Of a stretch of DNA of 27,675 nt, positions 1 to 6,737 are shown one piece after another. Origin of the DNA: Bacillota bacterium (GTDB taxonomy: Bacteria; Bacillota; Clostridia; Christensenellales; SZUA-584). The position numbers were made by a program, and so were the translations under genes. The DNA lies in NCBI GenBank assembly GCA_023408075.1, contig JAEYKW010000043.1:1-27675 (forward strand), written 5' to 3'. The notes under the pieces are model-generated. The model saw nothing but the letters and a program-made list of their open reading frames with translations. It ran no database searches and was not told where the DNA came from. The number at the start of each line of letters is the position of its first letter. The first letter of the stretch is position 1.

Positions 1-77
1 CCGCGATGCGAGCGTAAGCGCGGAGCAGATAAACTTAACTGTATTTCAGAAAGCCAAGAAAACGGGCGTAAAACGCC

Positions 78-105
78 AAAAAGCCCGGCAAAACCGGGAC
101 TTTTT
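78..105 (-). terminator. Rho-independent terminator of tRNA-Ser
   Basis: CCCGG and CCGGG arms flank a short A-rich loop, with A5 on one side and T5 on the other. Read on the minus strand it lies just after the tRNA CCA end and finishes in a T-run. The symmetry means it could also stop plus-strand transcripts. Confidence 0.75.
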
Positions 106-115
106 GGACAAATTG

Positions 116-205
116 TGGCGGAGAGAGTGGGATTCGAACCCACGGTTGCTTTCGCAACACCGGTTTTCAAGACCGGCACTTTAAACCGAGCTCAGACATC
201 TCTCC
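116..205 (-). tRNA. tRNA-Ser (anticodon UGA)
   Basis: The minus strand folds as a class II tRNA. The acceptor stem pairs GGAGAGA with TCTCTCC, followed by discriminator G and an encoded CCA. The anticodon loop reads CTTGAAA with anticodon TGA. A long variable arm (GTTGC-GAAA-GCAAC) precedes the T loop TTCGAATC, and the long arm is the serine hallmark. It has its own promoter and terminator, so it is a single-gene transcription unit. Confidence 0.96.
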
Positions 206-227
206 ATATGTATTTTAAGCAAAGCTA

Positions 228-257
228 AGTATAGCAAACCGTATGGCTTTTCGTCAA
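228..257 (-). promoter_or_regulatory. Sigma-A-type promoter of tRNA-Ser
   Basis: On the minus strand TTGACG and TATACT are separated by 18 bases. The expected start lies about 15 bases upstream of the mature tRNA 5' end, leaving a short leader for RNase P to remove. Confidence 0.7.
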
Positions 258-274
258 GAAGAATGCGGCTTTTG

Positions 275-763
275 TCACCTCACGCCGAACATCTTCTGCG
301 CAAGTTCTTTGCCTGCCGTTGTTTTAAAAAGCTTTTTTACGGCGGCTTCAAACGCGGGCTTTTCAAAGGCGCCTTCGTCAAAATTCACGAGAAAATCCGC
401 CTCAATCAGCGCCTGATGGCAGACGTCGTTAAACCCTTTGTAGGTGTGGTGGTGCGCAATGATATCGCACACGCGCGAGATCAGCGCCTCATCGTCAGTC
501 ACCTTTTCGAGCAGCGGGCGCGCGATGGCCGGGCCCTCTTTTTCCTGCAGCTTTCCGCCGCAGTTGCCATAAACCGCTTCGCAGTGGCGTATCGCGATGT
601 CGTGCAACGCCGCCGACAAAGAAGTGACAAGGCAATCGGTCTCGCTGTAATGCTCGCGCCCCGCGATGCAGATGGCAAAGCCGTGGACTTTGAGCGCGTG
701 GTTAATCCGGCGCATGTCGCTGCCGTTCAGGCGTATCATCTCATAAAGAATGTCATGTGTCAT
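275..763 (-). CDS. HD-domain phosphohydrolase family protein
   Basis: This 162-residue soluble protein has the metal-binding pattern of the HD superfamily: an N-terminal His in NHALKVHGFA (about residue 22), the HD pair in LHDIAI (54-55), a HHH motif near 104-106 and Asp in EADFLVN (about 123). HD proteins of this size hydrolyse phosphate esters, often of nucleotides, but the substrate cannot be told here. I chose ATG at 763 rather than the in-frame TTG at 769 because AAAGGCGG sits seven bases before the ATG. It has no same-strand partner; the tRNA unit follows it. Family assignment is confident, function is not. Confidence 0.85.
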   Translation of the reverse strand: MTHDILYEMIRLNGSDMRRINHALKVHGFAICIAGREHYSETDCLVTSLSAALHDIAIRHCEAVYGNCGGKLQEKEGPAIARPLLEKVTDDEALISRVCDIIAHHHTYKGFNDVCHQALIEADFLVNFDEGAFEKPAFEAAVKKLFKTTAGKELAQKMFGVR

Positions 764-798
764 ATTCAAGCCGCCTTTCCGCTCTGTTTGTTGTATCT

Positions 799-804
799 AT
801 TATA
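799..804 (-). promoter_or_regulatory. Possible -10 box for the HD-domain gene
   Basis: A consensus TATAAT on the minus strand lies about 35 bases before the start codon. No good -35 box is visible at 16-18 bases, so this is only a partial promoter match. Confidence 0.35.
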
Positions 805-839
805 CAGCAAGAATGACGCGTGAAACAGCCATGACCATA

Positions 840-1047
840 TATTTCAATGAAGCGGCGGGTGTGGGAAAAAGAGAAAGGCGCGAGGCCAAGTCGCGCCAAT
901 CACACCAAATGGGGGGGTCTTATATCACCCCAAAAATACCATAAGAACAGTCCCGAAAAACGGACTGAGGTGGGCAATCTTTTTCGAATTGCGCAAGGGC
1001 GGTCAAGAAGGAAACAGAGCTTTCTGTTATTTTGTATGAAGTAATAA
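840..1047 (+). other. Non-coding leader with three consecutive hairpins
   Basis: Between the HD gene and the ABC transporter there is no convincing gene. Three small stems follow one another: GGCGCGA/TCGCGCC (877-897, perfect 7 bp), GGGGT/ACCCC (914-931) and CAGTCC/GGACTG (948-967). None is followed by a T-run, so they are not ordinary terminators. They could form the 5' leader of the transporter mRNA, but I find no clear promoter to fix the transcript start. Confidence 0.35.
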
Positions 1048-1059
1048 AAGGAGGACTAT

Positions 1060-1794
1060 ATGGAGAAAGCTTTGGTTGTGAAAGAGCTAAGAAAAGCTTA
1101 CGGCAGCGTTGTGGCAGTCGAGGACCTCACACTGGAAATCAGTCATGGTGAGATATTCGGTTTGCTTGGGCACAATGGCGCGGGGAAATCCACAAGCATT
1201 GAATGCATACTCGGCGTGATGAAGCCCGACAGCGGCACCGTCGAGCTGCTCGGGAAGAACCCCGTCGCAGATAGGAAGACGCTGTTTGAGCATGTCGGTG
1301 TGCAGTTTCAGCAGTCAAATTATCACGAGAAAATACGGGTTTCGGAGATGTGTGACGTGATGCGTTCGCTTTATGCGTCTCCGGCTGATTGGCGAGAACT
1401 GCTTAAATTTTTTGGCCTTTCGGGGATGGAGAAGCGGGCCGTATCCGAACTGTCCGGCGGCGAAAGGCAGCGGCTCTCGGTGTTGCTTGCGCTGATACCC
1501 AACCCGCAGATCGTTTTTCTTGACGAATTGACCACAGGCCTTGATTCCAAAGCAAGGCGGGATGTCTGGAGATACTTAATTGAGCTCAAAGCCAAGGGAT
1601 TAACCGTGCTGCTGACATCTCACCACATGGACGAGGTGGAGGCACTTTGCGATAAGATTTGTATACTCAAAAGGGGAAAGACGGCTGCGATGGGGACTGT
1701 AAGCGGGCTGATTGAAAACAGCCCGTACGACAATCTGGAAGAAGCGTACTTATGGTATTCGGGTGAGGAGGATACGGATAATGAAAGCATTTAA
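1060..1794 (+). CDS. ABC transporter ATP-binding protein (drug-exporter type)
   Basis: The 244-residue ATPase subunit shows Walker A GHNGAGKS (37-44), a Q-loop in VQFQQSNY (about 84-91), the signature LSGGERQRL (about 133-141), Walker B IVFLDE followed by LTTGLD, and the switch His in TSHHMDE. It hydrolyses ATP at the inner face of the membrane to drive the permease encoded next. AAAGGAGGA lies six bases before ATG. The gene overlaps the permease by 14 bases, so the two are translationally coupled. The best fit is the DrrA/NatA class of multidrug or antibiotic exporters; the substrate is unknown. Confidence 0.93.
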   Translation: MEKALVVKELRKAYGSVVAVEDLTLEISHGEIFGLLGHNGAGKSTSIECILGVMKPDSGTVELLGKNPVADRKTLFEHVGVQFQQSNYHEKIRVSEMCDVMRSLYASPADWRELLKFFGLSGMEKRAVSELSGGERQRLSVLLALIPNPQIVFLDELTTGLDSKARRDVWRYLIELKAKGLTVLLTSHHMDEVEALCDKICILKRGKTAAMGTVSGLIENSPYDNLEEAYLWYSGEEDTDNESI

Positions 1795-2524
1795 CGCGTT
1801 TTTTAAAAGCGAATTGAAGCTATGTCTTCGGGATATGAACATACCGTTCTTCGGTATCGGTATGCCGCTTATTGTGGTGCTCATCATCGGCCTCGTCAGC
1901 GGCGGTGAGCCTGCCGCTAAAGGCGCAGATTTTGGTATGATTGAGCAAGGCTTCGGAGCATTTGCCGCCATCGCGATCTGCGCGACGGGCCTGATGGGAC
2001 TGCCGCTTCAGGTGGCGGACTACCGGCACAGGAAAATACTCAAACGGTTTATGGTCACGCCGGTCAGCCCCGCACTGCTGCTTTTTGTGCAGATGCTTGT
2101 GAACCTCATCATGTCGGTGATATCGCTGGTACTGATTTATATCGTCTGTGCCGCTTTCTGGGGATACGGTATGGCGGGAAATTTGGGATGGTTTGTTCTC
2201 AGTTATCTGCTTGTGCTGTTTTCCATGTACAGCATCGGCATGATGCTGGCCAGCGTAGCCCCCAGTATGAAATCGGCAAACCTGCTGTGCACGCTCATTT
2301 ACTTTCCGATGCTGTTCTTTTCGGGGGCGACGATTCCGTATGAGATTATGCCCAAAGCGGCGCAGTCGGTGATGGATGTGCTGCCGCTTACACAGGGGAT
2401 AAAACTTATGAAAGCGGCATCGCTCGGGCTGCCCGCCGAAAATGTCGCGGTTGCTGTCGCAGTGCTGGCACCGGTTGCCGTGCTTTGTTTGATATTATCA
2501 CTGAAGTTTTTCAAATGGGAATAA
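1781..2524 (+). CDS. ABC-2 type transporter permease
   Basis: This 247-residue protein has a short cytoplasmic N-terminus and about six hydrophobic helices, beginning near residue 20 (IPFFGIGMPLIVVLIIG) and ending near 240. That is the size and layout of ABC-2 family permeases. A longer in-frame start exists upstream, but ATG at 1781 is preceded by GAGGAGG at a suitable distance and begins at the natural N-terminus. It overlaps the ATPase gene by 14 bases. Together they would form a homodimeric-permease exporter. A bidirectional terminator follows. Confidence 0.9.
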   Translation: MKAFNAFFKSELKLCLRDMNIPFFGIGMPLIVVLIIGLVSGGEPAAKGADFGMIEQGFGAFAAIAICATGLMGLPLQVADYRHRKILKRFMVTPVSPALLLFVQMLVNLIMSVISLVLIYIVCAAFWGYGMAGNLGWFVLSYLLVLFSMYSIGMMLASVAPSMKSANLLCTLIYFPMLFFSGATIPYEIMPKAAQSVMDVLPLTQGIKLMKAASLGLPAENVAVAVAVLAPVAVLCLILSLKFFKWE

Positions 2525-2556
2525 CAAGTGTCCGTTATTGGCGGCTGTTGAAGCAG

Positions 2557-2590
2557 AAAAACCATGGAATAAAAACCCCATGGTTTTTTA
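2557..2590. terminator. Bidirectional terminator between convergent genes
   Basis: AAAACCATGG and CCATGGTTTT arms flank an A-rich loop, with T-runs leaving on both strands. It sits between the stops of the ABC permease (plus) and the acetolactate decarboxylase (minus) and can serve both. Confidence 0.85.
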
Positions 2591-2603
2591 TTTGCGGTTG
2601 CTG

Positions 2604-3404
2604 CTACTTTTTGCCTTCGGCCTTGGTTGTGGCGCTCTGCATATCGGCTGCAAGCTTCAGTGAGGCAAAGTCTTTGGTTTCAGGCAGCAAAAGCTGGTAT
2701 GCGTTTGTGATATCGAGCTGCGCTTCGGCAGAGGCAAATGCCGTATCAAGCACATGGCCGCCCTTGGTGCCGTCAGACGATATAAAGTGGATATGCCAGC
2801 CGACAAGATTGATGCCGCTTACATAATCGGGGCAGTACAGTGCAATGAGCGTACCCGATATATCTTCATATTTATATTCCTTTTGGCTTTCGGTCACCTC
2901 GGAGAGCGGCTTGTACGGTTTTTGCTGAGAGGATACGCTGCGCACATGAACGAGGTCAAAATTGCCTGAGACGGTTGCCATATAAAAAAGATTCGCATTG
3001 TTCTCCGACACAGTTTGCAGCAGCGCCGCTTTGAGCGCTTCAATATCATCAATGTTGCTAAGATCCATTGTGTAGTCACTGTCAAAATGTGTGACGGCGG
3101 CAAAAGGAACCGTGACGTCGCCGGCAGGCTTCACAACGCTGCCGTCGGCCTTAGCCTGATAGACGGTGCCGTCAAGCACGATCATCTCACCATCGAGCGT
3201 ATCAAACGTGCCAAGACCCGTATCGCCGTTTTGCAGCAGCTCGTCTGCCGTGATGACGCCGTCATAGCTGCCGAGCATTAACGCATTCAGCGTGGATACC
3301 TGAAAAAGCGTGTCATCATCATTTTGGGGAGCAGATGCACAGCCGGAGACCACAGCAAAAATGATCAGGGCGGTCGCAGATATGATTAAACTTTTCTTTA
3401 TCAT
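2604..3404 (-). CDS. budA: Alpha-acetolactate decarboxylase, exported lipoprotein form
   Basis: The enzyme converts 2-acetolactate to acetoin plus CO2. The 266-residue protein has the family core: HIH at 204-206 and His217 (HxHx10H, the zinc ligands), Glu73 in DGEM, Arg155 in HVR and Glu242 in LPET, matching the known metal-binding and catalytic set. Residues 1-22 form a lipoprotein signal (KK, hydrophobic stretch, VSGC), so Cys22 would be lipid-anchored outside the membrane. I chose ATG at 3404 because AGGAG lies eight bases upstream; an in-frame ATG at 3458 would bury the signal peptide. It stands alone, with no acetolactate synthase beside it. Function is confident; the role of surface location is inferred. 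Confidence 0.93.
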   Translation of the reverse strand: MIKKSLIISATALIIFAVVSGCASAPQNDDDTLFQVSTLNALMLGSYDGVITADELLQNGDTGLGTFDTLDGEMIVLDGTVYQAKADGSVVKPAGDVTVPFAAVTHFDSDYTMDLSNIDDIEALKAALLQTVSENNANLFYMATVSGNFDLVHVRSVSSQQKPYKPLSEVTESQKEYKYEDISGTLIALYCPDYVSGINLVGWHIHFISSDGTKGGHVLDTAFASAEAQLDITNAYQLLLPETKDFASLKLAADMQSATTKAEGKK

Positions 3405-3436
3405 GGATGATACTCCTATACGTTTATACAGATTAA

Positions 3437-3465
3437 AGTATAACGGACAGCGGATCATATCACAA
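3437..3465 (-). promoter_or_regulatory. Promoter of the acetolactate decarboxylase gene
   Basis: On the minus strand TTGTGA and TATACT are separated by 17 bases, with the -10 box about 33 bases from the start codon. Confidence 0.65.
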
Positions 3466-3489
3466 GATATGGCATAGAATGATGAAGGC

Positions 3490-3519
3490 TTGAATTCATT
3501 GAGACCGAAATGTTATAAT
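3490..3519 (+). promoter_or_regulatory. Promoter of the DUF2179-LOG-ACT operon
   Basis: TTGAAT and a perfect TATAAT are separated by 18 bases. The predicted start near 3526 leaves a leader of only about 20 bases carrying AAAGGAG. It is divergent from the decarboxylase promoter, with about 25 bases between the two -35 boxes. Confidence 0.7.
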
Positions 3520-3544
3520 GACAGCCAAACAAAGGAGTTTTTAT

Positions 3545-4078
3545 ATGGAATTTTTGCAGCAACCCAGCATATGGCTTTATCTGTTCATATTCTTCGGGAA
3601 GATTCTTGAGGTGGCTGTTTCCACAGTGCGCCTTGTGCTGATTAACAGGGGAGAACGCTTAAAGGGGTCAATCACCGGGTTTTTTGAGGTGTCGCTGTGG
3701 ATTGTGGTGACAGGGACCGTGCTTGTGGGTTTTCAGGAAGACCTGCTGCGCTGCGTGATATTCGCCGTGGCGTTTGCCATCGGCAATTATGTGGGGTCGT
3801 GGCTTGAGGGCAAGCTGGCGTTTGGCCTCAGCTCCATACAGGTCATCATCAATAAGGATGAATGCGCGGAATCGCTCGTGCAGGAACTCAGAGACAACGG
3901 CTTCGGCGTGACCATTATGGAGGGTGAAGGCAAAACCGGCACAAGAGAGATACTGCTGCTGCATTTGAAGAGAAAGCGTATTCCCGCCGCGATGGCGCTG
4001 ATAAAGGCGAGGCTCGACAGCGCGGTGGTTACGGTGAACGACGTGCGCGTGATCAACGGCGGGTTTATAAAGAAATGA
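3545..4078 (+). CDS. DUF2179 / UPF0316 family membrane protein (YebE-like)
   Basis: The 177-residue protein has three hydrophobic segments in its first 90 residues (about 10-28, 45-65 and 70-88), then a soluble C-terminal DUF2179 domain of beta-alpha type (about 95-175, with GFGVTIMEGEG). This is the UPF0316 layout seen in Bacillus YebE. Its biochemical role is not established. The start at 3545 has AAAGGAG seven bases upstream; the in-frame ATG at 3518 falls inside the -10 box and is unlikely. Its TGA overlaps the next ATG (ATGA), so it is coupled to the LOG-family gene. Confidence 0.85.
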   Translation: MEFLQQPSIWLYLFIFFGKILEVAVSTVRLVLINRGERLKGSITGFFEVSLWIVVTGTVLVGFQEDLLRCVIFAVAFAIGNYVGSWLEGKLAFGLSSIQVIINKDECAESLVQELRDNGFGVTIMEGEGKTGTREILLLHLKRKRIPAAMALIKARLDSAVVTVNDVRVINGGFIKK

Positions 4079-4668
4079 AGACAATATGTGTGTACGCGTC
4101 CGGCAGCAAAACGCTGGACCAAAGCTATATCAAAGAAGCGGAGATGCTCGGGCAGCTCATTGCGCAGCGCGGCTATGCGCTCGTGTTCGGCGGCGGTGCG
4201 CACGGGCTCATGGGTGCCGTGGCACGCGGTGCGGCGCAAACCGGTGGGCGGATTATCGGCGTGGTGCCCGAAATCATGAACGTGAACGCGCTGTTGTTTG
4301 ACGGGTGCAGCGAGATGCATATCACGAGCGGCATGCGTGAAAGAAAAGCACTGATGGAAGAAAAGGCGGACGCGTTTATCGCGCTGCCGGGCGGCTACGG
4401 AACGCTCGAGGAGCTGCTCGAGATCATCACACTGCGGCACCTCGGTGTACACCAAAAGCCGATTGCGGCGGTCAACACGAACGGCTTTTACGGCGGGCTT
4501 GCTGCTCAGTTTGACGAGACGGTGAGGCTGGGGTTCGCCACCGAAGACGCCACAAGCGTTTACAGAATATGCGTTAATGCGCAGGAGGCGATGGACTACA
4601 TCGCCAGCAAGGACGCGTCGCGTCCGTATATTAAAAACGACCTGATAAAAAGATCTTTAGGAGAATAG
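4075..4668 (+). CDS. LOG-family (TIGR00730) nucleoside monophosphate phosphoribohydrolase-like protein
   Basis: The 197-residue Rossmann-like protein carries both LOG signatures: GGGAHGLMG (39-47) and PGGYGTLEE (105-113), plus the MRERK segment (88-91) that supplies the active-site Arg. Members cleave the N-glycosidic bond of nucleoside 5'-monophosphates, releasing a free base. Cytokinin nucleotides are substrates of the founding plant enzymes; in bacteria the natural substrate is often unclear. The start overlaps the upstream stop by four bases with no strong ribosome binding site of its own, so translation is probably coupled. Confidence 0.9.
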   Translation: MKTICVYASGSKTLDQSYIKEAEMLGQLIAQRGYALVFGGGAHGLMGAVARGAAQTGGRIIGVVPEIMNVNALLFDGCSEMHITSGMRERKALMEEKADAFIALPGGYGTLEELLEIITLRHLGVHQKPIAAVNTNGFYGGLAAQFDETVRLGFATEDATSVYRICVNAQEAMDYIASKDASRPYIKNDLIKRSLGE

Positions 4669-4669
4669 C

Positions 4670-4939
4670 ATGAGAGCCATTGTGACAGTGACGGGAAAAG
4701 ACAAAACAGGCATTATCGCGCGCGTATCGGCCGCGCTCAGTGAGCACGGCGTCAACATACTCGATATCAGCCAGACGGTGCTGCAGGATTATTTTGCGAT
4801 GATCATGCTTGTGGATTTAGAAGGAAGCAAAGTGCCTTTCGGTGAGCTCAGTGACAGCATCAGCGAAACGGCGAAATCCATATGCATGGATATCCGCATC
4901 ATGCGCGAGGAGATATTCGACGCGATGCACCGGCTGTAG
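4670..4939 (+). CDS. ACT-domain protein, UPF0237 family
   Basis: This 89-residue protein is a single ACT domain: an N-terminal strand, VTGKDKTGIIARVS, then the NILDISQT segment typical of amino-acid-sensing ACT domains. The length equals the family norm. GGAGAA precedes the ATG and it follows the LOG gene by one base. The family is usually encoded next to a large UPF0210 (DUF711) protein; here the gene ends the operon and that partner is absent. Ligand and function are unknown. Confidence 0.88.
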   Translation: MRAIVTVTGKDKTGIIARVSAALSEHGVNILDISQTVLQDYFAMIMLVDLEGSKVPFGELSDSISETAKSICMDIRIMREEIFDAMHRL

Positions 4940-4977
4940 GTAATCGCATACAAGGTGCTGATCATTGCTTTACTCCA

Positions 4978-5002
4978 ATCAGTATGTTCTTTTCATACTG
5001 AT
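4978..5002 (+). other. Perfect 9-bp hairpin after the ACT gene
   Basis: ATCAGTATG and CATACTGAT arms flank a seven-base T-rich loop. There is no T-run after it, so it is more likely an mRNA 3'-end stabilising stem or processing site than a complete terminator. Confidence 0.45.
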
Positions 5003-5073
5003 ATTTAGCAGGAAATTCAAGGATAAGCATGCCTTGCGAAGACATACCTTGTCTGTAATGAGGCCTCAATTTG

Positions 5074-5118
5074 AGGCTTCCGCGTCCGTCTGCTCAAGAT
5101 TGATCGGAAGCCTTTTTA
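5074..5118 (+). terminator. Terminator of the DUF2179-LOG-ACT operon
   Basis: AGGCTTCCG and CGGAAGCCT form a 9-bp stem with a 22-base loop, followed by TTTTTATTT. Its first arm overlaps a second palindrome, GCCTCAA-T-TTGAGGC (5063-5077), so the two stems exclude each other. Confidence 0.7.
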
Positions 5119-5313
5119 TTTGGGAATCTCATCGCAAATTAAAATTCAATTGCGATGTGGTTGGCACTTCCGGCTGCCGGCATAATCTCAAGAGTCATTT
5201 TAACCTCGCTTCAGCCAGCAACAAAGACGGTAAAAAACGTTTGAAGTATTATTCCTCCCACATATGTCGGAGATAGTCCTTTGATGAGACATTGAATAAT
5301 TGACACGGTCGAT
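5119..5313 (+). other. Intergenic stretch without a gene
   Basis: No supported reading frame lies here. It holds an 8-bp hairpin, CATCGCAA/TTGCGATG (5130-5157), between two plus-strand terminators. A small RNA is possible but no convincing promoter is seen. Confidence 0.3.
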
Positions 5314-5349
5314 GCGCCATGGCTTATCAAGGATAATGGCGCTTTTTTA
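5314..5349 (+). terminator. Plus-strand terminator with no obvious upstream gene
   Basis: GCGCCAT/ATGGCGC arms are followed by TTTTTTA on the plus strand only. It reaches the stop codon of the minus-strand serpin gene, but on that strand it has no T-run. It may protect the serpin gene from opposing transcription, or end a small unannotated transcript. Confidence 0.6.
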
Positions 5350-6591
5350 TCCCTTCGTCGGGTCGTTCACCGCGCCGATAAACGCAATCGTGCCGTCTTC
5401 CTGCGAATAGATCGCGAACACGAACGGCCTGTCGGCGTAGAACTTGGGCGGCTCCTGCTCCATCGCGCCGTCTTCGGCTGCCACTTCGGTCACGGCGGCG
5501 GCCTCCGCGCCGAGCTCATCCACACGGATATAGCATTTGTGCAGTACTTCGTCAATGTAGATTTGATTGGCTTCATCGGTCATTGCGGAAAAATCGGCGT
5601 CGATGGGGCTCAAGGCCTTGGTCATGCCCATCGCGGCAAGCGTCTCTTTAAGTTTTGTGAAATGCGCGAATTCAAACTTGGGCAGCTTGATCCAAACCAC
5701 TTGCTGCTCTGCGCCGGATAACGCCGCGGAGAACATACCGGCATCAAGAGAACCCAACAAGTCGCTCACATTTGTCCCTTCGGCGGGCAGCAAAAACGCC
5801 ATCGCGTATTTGCCTTCACCGTCTTTGCTTTTGAAATTCAGAGTGATCATCGAAAAATCGTTGCTTTGGTAATACGGCACAGACCAATCGCTGTGCATAA
5901 ATGGGGCTGTTACGCTGCCGGAAGGCGTAAAGAATTCATCATCAAAGGTATCGTTGGCTTCAAACGGCAGCTCCCATTCGCCGAGGTAATAGAGCGCGTT
6001 GGCAAGAACAATGCGCGTGCTGGCCGACAGCTCTTCATTGACGATTTGCTGGATGCGTCCGTGCGTCTTTTCATCCGCCCACGCATTGATGGCATCCATT
6101 GCACCCGGTATCACAAGCGGAAACGCGTCCGAGAAAAAATCGTTCGTGCAGGTGTTCACGAATGGGTCTGAGAAAGTATAGACGTCGCTGAGCCATATCG
6201 CATTGGCCGCTTCCATACCGCCCGTATTGGCGCGCCACATCAGCGATTTGCATGCGTTTATAATCTCGCTGTCGCTTAAGCTCTGCAGGCCGAGCACCTG
6301 TGCCATTTCTCCGGCTGTTTCGCCCGCAGCCCCTGACCGCGTCATGCATAGCGCAAGCTCGATGCTCGCGGGGGAAAGCGCAAGGTTATCTTCGTTGGTG
6401 TACAGGCGTTTTGCGGCTTCGAAGCCAAACCCGTTGACGGCAGCTGTAAAGCGTTCATCAAGCGGCGCGATGCTCTGCTGTTTAAGCTCGGCGCGGTATT
6501 CGCCTGTTTTTGAGCTTTGAGCGGTGCCGGGGGCAGCGCAGCCGCCGAGCGTCAGCAATACGGCCAAAAGAAAGATCAATATCTTTTTCAT
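5347..6591 (-). CDS. Serpin-family protease inhibitor, lipoprotein
   Basis: Serpins trap serine or cysteine proteases by inserting a cleaved reactive loop into a beta-sheet. The 414-residue protein has a lipoprotein signal (lipobox LGGC, Cys18) and full serpin length, and it ends with the C-terminal signature YADRPFVFAIYS. The hinge ELGAEAAAVT (359-368) fits the small-residue, Glu-bearing pattern of inhibitory serpins. The loop that follows is acidic (AAEDGAMEQE), about three residues longer than in alpha-1-antitrypsin, so the P1 residue is uncertain (near Gly375 to Met377). Start: GAGGAG abuts the first ATG (6597) but is correctly spaced for the second, at 6591. It is a single gene. Target proteases are unknown. 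Confidence 0.93.
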   Translation of the reverse strand: MKKILIFLLAVLLTLGGCAAPGTAQSSKTGEYRAELKQQSIAPLDERFTAAVNGFGFEAAKRLYTNEDNLALSPASIELALCMTRSGAAGETAGEMAQVLGLQSLSDSEIINACKSLMWRANTGGMEAANAIWLSDVYTFSDPFVNTCTNDFFSDAFPLVIPGAMDAINAWADEKTHGRIQQIVNEELSASTRIVLANALYYLGEWELPFEANDTFDDEFFTPSGSVTAPFMHSDWSVPYYQSNDFSMITLNFKSKDGEGKYAMAFLLPAEGTNVSDLLGSLDAGMFSAALSGAEQQVVWIKLPKFEFAHFTKLKETLAAMGMTKALSPIDADFSAMTDEANQIYIDEVLHKCYIRVDELGAEAAAVTEVAAEDGAMEQEPPKFYADRPFVFAIYSQEDGTIAFIGAVNDPTKG

Positions 6592-6618
6592 ATCCATCTC
6601 CTCAATTTTAAATGCGGT

Positions 6619-6646
6619 ATTCTAACATTAAAACGAGATGCGGCAA
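6619..6646 (-). promoter_or_regulatory. Promoter of the serpin gene
   Basis: TTGCCG and TAGAAT are separated by 16 bases on the minus strand, with the -10 box about 28 bases from the chosen start codon. Confidence 0.5.
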
Positions 6647-6687
6647 TAAAAGTTCCCAAAAGGATACTATTTTTGCCATCAGGCCAG

Positions 6688-6693
6688 TATAAT
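6688..6693 (+). promoter_or_regulatory. Possible -10 box of the patatin-like gene
   Basis: A perfect TATAAT stands 45 bases before the start codon. The -35 region (TACTAT at 17 bases) is poor, so an activator or alternative start is possible. Confidence 0.35.
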
Positions 6694-6737
6694 GTAAGTA
6701 CTGATGACCTTTTTCGACAAAAAACGGGGGTGAAAAT

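Noticed and set aside
1..60. Short GC-rich palindrome at the window edge
   Set aside because: CCGCG/CGCGG arms are only 5 bp and the context is cut off by the window start.
3787..4455. 222-codon minus-strand frame
   Set aside because: It lies opposite the DUF2179 and LOG genes, which have clear families and ribosome binding sites; its translation is His/Arg-rich shadow sequence.
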